A stretch of 10,128 nt of DNA. It comes from Helicobacter sp. (lineage in GTDB: Bacteria > Campylobacterota > Campylobacteria > Campylobacterales > Helicobacteraceae). The notes below the pieces were generated by a model, which saw only the letters and a list, made by a program, of their open reading frames with translations, did no database searches and was not told the DNA's origin. The position numbers were made by a program, and so were the translations under genes. The stretch covers positions 1 through 10,128 of the forward strand of contig JARHZY010000155.1 in NCBI GenBank assembly GCA_029264655.1, read 5' to 3'. The stretch's first letter is position 1. Each line of letters opens with the position of its first letter. Of the stretch, positions 6,982 through 10,128 are shown one piece after another.

Positions 6982-7596
6982 TTACCTTGCAAGGGGTCTA
7001 GCCTCCACAAGTGTTGGAGAAAGGAAAAACAATTCACTTGTATCAATTAAAAAATCAAAATCAAGAGAACAAGGTTGTATGCCAAAACGTTTTTCAATTG
7101 GCACATTTGGATTCTCAAATGCACTTAAACATTCATTTGCCTCTAATACAAGAGAACGTATCTGCACTGCCCCACTACTTGTAGGAATAAGCGAAAAAAC
7201 ACTCTCAAATGCTCCTGATTGTATATCGTCTTTACAGGATTTATAGTGCAAAAATCCATCTTCACCAATAGATAAGCATCTATCTTGATTGCGTGGATCA
7301 ACAAACTGCACATAACCAAAATTCCAACTCTTTGCCAAAGGATCTTTTCCTCTAATAAAATCAGGATCAAGTCCAAAATCACGTAAAAACCAATTTTGCG
7401 TATTCAAATCACCACTTCTATCTATATTTAATGCAATTCCATTTTGCACATTGCGTATTTGAAAACGTTGCGTAATATTCTCAAAATCATCTTTTCTTCC
7501 GCCACTATTAAAACTAAAACCAGATGTGCCTTCTTCAGCGACACTTCCTACACCCATCATGCCAAGTATTAATAAAACATAACATAGCTTTTTCAT
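6982..7596 (-). CDS. cdtC: Cytolethal distending toxin subunit C
   Basis: This ricin-B-type lectin subunit of 204 residues pairs with CdtA to bind host cells and deliver CdtB. It has a signal peptide with two N-terminal lysines and a hydrophobic run to about residue 20 (SVA-EEG). The core contains RFQIRNVQNGIALNI (44-58), SWNFGYVQFVDP (90-101) and two cysteine pairs, Cys107/Cys121 and Cys156/Cys176, spaced as in the lectin repeats and likely disulfide-bonded. It is slightly longer than the Campylobacter jejuni subunit as I remember it (~189). AAAGGAT just before the ATG, 11 nt after the cdtB stop, provides the ribosome site. It is the last gene of the operon; its stop is 39 nt from the stop of the convergent efp. 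The final residues (SPTLVEARPLAR) resemble the CdtA tail. Confidence 0.95.
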   Translation of the reverse strand: MKKLCYVLLILGMMGVGSVAEEGTSGFSFNSGGRKDDFENITQRFQIRNVQNGIALNIDRSGDLNTQNWFLRDFGLDPDFIRGKDPLAKSWNFGYVQFVDPRNQDRCLSIGEDGFLHYKSCKDDIQSGAFESVFSLIPTSSGAVQIRSLVLEANECLSAFENPNVPIEKRFGIQPCSLDFDFLIDTSELFFLSPTLVEARPLAR

Positions 7597-7607
7597 TGTA
7601 TATCCTT

Positions 7608-8414
7608 TTAATTTGGTGGGAATCTTCTAAAATTGACAGGAAAATGATCAGATACAAGCTGTGTGCGGAAGTTTGCCAACATCAAAGCAGCTGTGATAAG
7701 TGGTTCTCTAAAGCCACTACCAGAGTTTCCAACCACAGCATAATCGAGTATGCCTCCACTTCTTTGTGTCGCAATAGTTGGGGCAACAATTGCTGTTCTT
7801 ACACGAGTTTCCAAATCAAGCTCAACGCGCAAACTAGCAGGGTTACGATTAAAATCTCCCAAAATCATCCAATTAATATTTGATTGTCCCCTAAAATGAC
7901 TAAATACTGCATTCACAATAGCTGGTGCATCACGACCACCATTAGCTAAAGCATGAATTGAAAAAAACACATCATTGCCTATACGGATTCCAATAATGGG
8001 ACGAGAAACAGTTGTTGGCGGCGGCAAAACAATCACATCATCAGCCATTCGCCTAGAAACAATAGCAAGATTCACACGATTTGCTCCAACATCAACTGGA
8101 GAGTAATAAATATATACCATATCTGGACGAGAACGAGAGCCTAGATCCCAAGTATATTCTGCAATAGGAATACCTTGTGGCGTTTGAAAAGTTCGTTGTG
8201 TTTGCGTAGCTGTTTGTGGAAGCGAACCTGCCTCTTGCAAAGCAAGAATATCGGCTGCATTTTCTCCGCTAATGAGTTGTCGCACACTCACACTCCATTT
8301 ACTTTCAGATGTTGCTGAAGAGCCCTGCAGATTCCAAGAAGCAGTCTTAAAATCATCAATGGCAGCAAACGCTAGACTAAAAACGCATAACCAAACATAT
8401 AGAATTTTTTTCAT
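7608..8414 (-). CDS. cdtB: Cytolethal distending toxin subunit B (DNase I-like nuclease)
   Basis: CdtB is the active subunit. It is carried into host cells and reaches the nucleus, where its DNase I-type activity causes DNA damage and G2/M arrest; a lipid phosphatase activity is also reported for the family. The signal peptide ends near SLAFA-AID (residue 17/18). The exonuclease-endonuclease-phosphatase core is intact: Asn28 in SWNLQGSS, metal ligand Glu61 in LALQEAGSLP, catalytic His154 in SIHALANGGRDAP, Asp187 and Asn189 in ILGDFNRNP, Asp224 in LDYAVVGN, and Asp256-His257 in SDHFPVNF. At 268 residues it has the usual length, so an active enzyme is expected. The start overlaps the cdtA stop by 4 nt (ATGA), with GGGAGAG upstream as ribosome site. 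Local GC (43-45% in two 60-nt samples) is far above that of the RND pump gene. Confidence 0.98.
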   Translation of the reverse strand: MKKILYVWLCVFSLAFAAIDDFKTASWNLQGSSATSESKWSVSVRQLISGENAADILALQEAGSLPQTATQTQRTFQTPQGIPIAEYTWDLGSRSRPDMVYIYYSPVDVGANRVNLAIVSRRMADDVIVLPPPTTVSRPIIGIRIGNDVFFSIHALANGGRDAPAIVNAVFSHFRGQSNINWMILGDFNRNPASLRVELDLETRVRTAIVAPTIATQRSGGILDYAVVGNSGSGFREPLITAALMLANFRTQLVSDHFPVNFRRFPPN

Positions 8415-9241
8415 CTCACACTCTCCCTTTTATATAAAGGACGCACTAAAAAAGTAGGTGGGGCAATATACCACTGCTGGTCTAAATTACTTCCTGTCGC
8501 ACATTTAGTTAAAAAGATACTTGTTACCTTGTGAAAATCGCCAAAAATATTACCTATAGGTGCTTGCACACATTTATCCAAACCTACATTTCTTAACTGA
8601 AAGGCTTCATTGGACATAGGAATGAGGTTAAATCTTTGGTAACGATTCTTTGTATTGCACGCCATATGAATAAGCCCATTTTTGTAACCATTAAGACAAG
8701 TTTGTGTCTCGGCATTCTCAATCATCACCTCATTATTATCAAAAAACCGCAACCGCCATATGCGTGCACCACCAAATCCTATGCTATCAATAAGTGTATA
8801 ACCCCATATCCAATTACCCTGTGCTAAAGCCCATACCGTTAAGGCTGCACCACCCGGAGACATAAGCACCATCCAATCTCCATTTTGCGGAGGAATAGGG
8901 GCTGTATTCACCCCAGTGCTTCCAACCAATGGCGGTTGATGCCTGATTGGTGCTACCGCATTGCGTGAATTGCGTCCCACCATTTCTTCAGTGATTCGCA
9001 CTCTTACTCTTGTATTAAAGCGTTTATTCTTATCTTCAGCGACAACTAGAGGACCAACAACAAGTGCAGGGATTTTTTGTTTTGCTGGTGGAGTAGGTTT
9101 AGAGCCAATTTTTAAAGGATCGGAATCTTTAGGATGCCCTATCACACCAGCAGTAGGATTTGCATCACTTATTTTTGTGCTACACGCACTAAAAGCCAAC
9201 ACACAGCACACTATCAAAGTTAGATAGATTTTCTTTTTCAT
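8411..9241 (-). CDS. cdtA: Cytolethal distending toxin subunit A (lipoprotein lectin)
   Basis: This surface-binding subunit has 276 residues. The N-terminus is a lipoprotein signal with the acceptor Cys20 in LAFSAC; the -3 position is Phe, slightly unusual. A Pro/Lys-rich linker (about 28-66) precedes the ricin-B lectin domain. The aromatic patch that binds the cell surface in Haemophilus ducreyi CdtA is present with the same spacing: Trp137, Trp144, Trp146 and Tyr148 in VWALAQGNWIWGY. Cysteine pairs Cys182/Cys195 and Cys224/Cys247 and a QxW-type QQWYIAPP (255-262) complete the fold. AAAAGGAA (9251-9258) lies 9 nt before the ATG. It is the first gene of the toxin operon and is translationally coupled to cdtB by an ATGA overlap. 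Local GC reaches about 52% in one 60-nt sample. The C-terminus (PPTFLVRPLYKR) echoes that of CdtC. Confidence 0.95.
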   Translation of the reverse strand: MKKKIYLTLIVCCVLAFSACSTKISDANPTAGVIGHPKDSDPLKIGSKPTPPAKQKIPALVVGPLVVAEDKNKRFNTRVRVRITEEMVGRNSRNAVAPIRHQPPLVGSTGVNTAPIPPQNGDWMVLMSPGGAALTVWALAQGNWIWGYTLIDSIGFGGARIWRLRFFDNNEVMIENAETQTCLNGYKNGLIHMACNTKNRYQRFNLIPMSNEAFQLRNVGLDKCVQAPIGNIFGDFHKVTSIFLTKCATGSNLDQQWYIAPPTFLVRPLYKRESVR

Positions 9242-9261
9242 ACTAACATATTCCTTTTGTA

Positions 9262-9841
9262 TTAAAATTTTTGTGAAAGCTAAGTCATTATATGGCTTCT
9301 ATCATTTGCTTGATTATACTGTAAAATAGGTGAAATGTCGCTAACAGAATACCCAGCTTTTGTAATATCATTAAAATACTCAATCTTTACACGCATACTC
9401 AAGTCCTTATAGAGCTTTTGACTTAAGGTCAATGCAAGAGTATTTTCATTACTTCTTGGACTTTTTGTATATCGCCCCAGAATCTGCCAAGAAAAATCAT
9501 CATAATTTCCGCCAATATACCCAATGGTTGTCATTGCATTGCGTCCTATCATATCACTCAAAGATGCACCCTTATCATTGCACCACCTAATCCAAATATC
9601 AAAACCACTAAATGGATTACCATATGAGCCTATCCACGCATTTGCATTTCCCAAATTTTTACAACATTACTCCTGCAAAATGTTTATAAAAATTCACTTG
9701 CTCTCTAACAAAAAGTGTTTGTGTATGTTTCTCTAGTTTATTGCCAAAAAGCGTATCTTTGCATTCTAACAACGCACCACCAATTATTCCATTAGGATTC
9801 TCTTGATTGATAGAAAACAATGCAAGTAGCAACAAACTCAT
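9262..9841 (-). pseudogene. Decayed outer-membrane beta-barrel protein gene (frameshift plus nonsense)
   Basis: Two frames form one broken gene. The first part starts at ATG 9841 behind AGGAAAG, begins MSLLLLALFSINQENPNG and stops at 9659-9661. The second part is open in another frame from about 9666 (KNLGNANAWIGSYGNPF) down to a TAG at 9280-9282. Dropping one T near 9664 joins them without a stop. After the TAG the same frame continues LSQKF and then TAA (9262-9264), so the intact protein would have ended in Phe, the hallmark of outer-membrane barrels. Alternating hydrophobic/polar stretches rich in Gly, Tyr, Trp and Asn (GYIGGNYDDFSWQILGRYT) agree. The joined product, about 190 residues, is short for a large porin, so an internal deletion is also possible. 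I cannot name the family; an OprD/Hof-like Helicobacter porin is a guess. It ends 20 nt before cdtA and probably once shared, or now lends, its transcription. Confidence 0.7.
9313..9341 (-). promoter_or_regulatory. Candidate cdtABC promoter inside the decayed upstream gene
   Basis: On the minus strand, GCGACA (9341-9336; 4/6 match to TTGACA, with the GACA part exact) is followed after 17 nt by a perfect TATAAT (9318-9313). A start near 9306 would leave a leader of about 65 nt before cdtA, which carries its own ribosome site. The -10 coincides with a Gln-Tyr-Asn coding stretch of the dead gene, so chance cannot be excluded. Confidence 0.5.
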
Positions 9842-9866
9842 TTGAAAAATTCTTTCCTAAGACTTG

Positions 9867-9872
9867 ATTCTA
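9867..9872 (-). promoter_or_regulatory. Possible -10 box of the decayed membrane-protein gene
   Basis: TAGAAT, preceded directly by TG on the minus strand, lies 25 nt before the ATG at 9841. No good -35 is present at normal spacing, which is common in Helicobacter. If active, it would also read through into cdtABC. Confidence 0.3.
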
Positions 9873-9966
9873 CACAAATTTTACACCCGGTGCTACAAAG
9901 CGATCTTGTGCTTCATAAGCATAGAGCAATAATTTTATAGAATCGCATTTTAACGCTAAAATAAGT

Positions 9967-9996
9967 GGGGCTATATTATTTTGTATAGCATAACCC
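9967..9996 (-). terminator. Possible terminator of ilvC
   Basis: Read on the minus strand, GGG-TTATG-CTATA pairs with TATAGCCCC across an 8-nt loop. The core arms are GCTATA (9970-9975) and TATAGC (9984-9989), and an outer GGG/CCC pair is separated by a bulge. It lies 18 nt after the ilvC stop and is followed by ACTTATTTTA, a short T-rich tail. Confidence 0.4.
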
Positions 9997-10013
9997 TTTT
10001 TATTAAGTAAGGC

Positions 10014-10128
10014 TTAATTTTTGTCTTTATCTACTAGTTTGTTTGCTCCGATCCAAGGCATCATAGCCCTTAATCTCCCACCCACTTGCTCTATTTTATG
10101 CATACTTAGATTTTTTCTTTCTGCATTC
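10014..10128 (-). CDS. ilvC: Ketol-acid reductoisomerase, C-terminal end only
   Basis: Only the last 37 codons are in the window; the gene runs in from the right edge. IlvC catalyses the second common step of valine, leucine and isoleucine synthesis. The visible tail includes AERKNLSMHKIE, VGGRLRAMMPWI and ANKLVDKDKN, the conserved end of class I reductoisomerases, where the RxMMPWI stretch belongs to the helical C-terminal domain. The stop is TAA at 10014-10016. The gene is co-oriented with the downstream decayed membrane-protein gene and cdtABC, but a possible terminator follows it. Although short, the motif is distinctive. Confidence 0.88.
   Translation of the reverse strand, partial: NAERKNLSMHKIEQVGGRLRAMMPWIGANKLVDKDKN

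Noticed and set aside
6985..6994. Perfect 10-nt palindrome CCTTGCAAGG next to the cdtC stop.
   Set aside because: It has no loop and no T tract, so it is not a terminator, and a single copy gives no support for a protein-binding site.
9659..9841. The 60-codon first half of the decayed gene as an independent small secreted protein.
   Set aside because: It continues in another frame into barrel-like sequence, so a single frameshifted gene explains it better.

Overview
The window looks like an AT-rich chromosome segment of an enterohepatic-type Helicobacter (or a close Campylobacterota relative). The evidence is an elongation factor P that is nearly superimposable on the Helicobacter form as I remember it, a low-GC background, and a complete cytolethal distending toxin operon (cdtA-cdtB-cdtC). 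The species cannot be fixed from sequence alone.

Left part (1-2241): the last ~737 residues of a heavy-metal RND efflux pump (CzcA/CusA/CznA type), running in from outside the window and closed by a hairpin terminator that overlaps the stop codon. A 414-nt gap follows (2215-2628) with no convincing gene; it holds the likely promoter of the next operon.

Middle (2629-6215): a tight four-gene + strand operon. It encodes a Tat-signal substrate-binding protein, a permease and an ATPase of the NitT/TauT-type ABC importer group, followed by a divergent NnrS-like polytopic membrane protein. All three junctions overlap by 4-8 nt, so the four products probably work together. The substrate is not evident. 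NnrS suggests a link to nitric oxide or nitrosative stress, or to heme/copper metabolism.

Next, efp (6391-6942) has its own clear promoter. Its start region appears altered relative to relatives, and its loop tip reads KPRKG instead of KPGKG.

Right part, all on the minus strand: the end of ilvC (10014-10128), then a decayed outer-membrane beta-barrel gene (9262-9841, one frameshift and one stop just before the C-terminal Phe), then cdtA-cdtB-cdtC (9241 down to 6982). The cdt operon converges on efp with only 39 nt between them. A well-formed -35/-10 pair lies inside the dead membrane-protein gene, 72 nt upstream of cdtA, and is the best candidate promoter for the toxin. The toxin genes are visibly richer in G+C than the left half of the window, which fits acquisition by transfer. 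CdtB is the nuclease and CdtA/CdtC are the ricin-type lectin subunits; catalytic and binding residues look intact, so an active holotoxin is expected.
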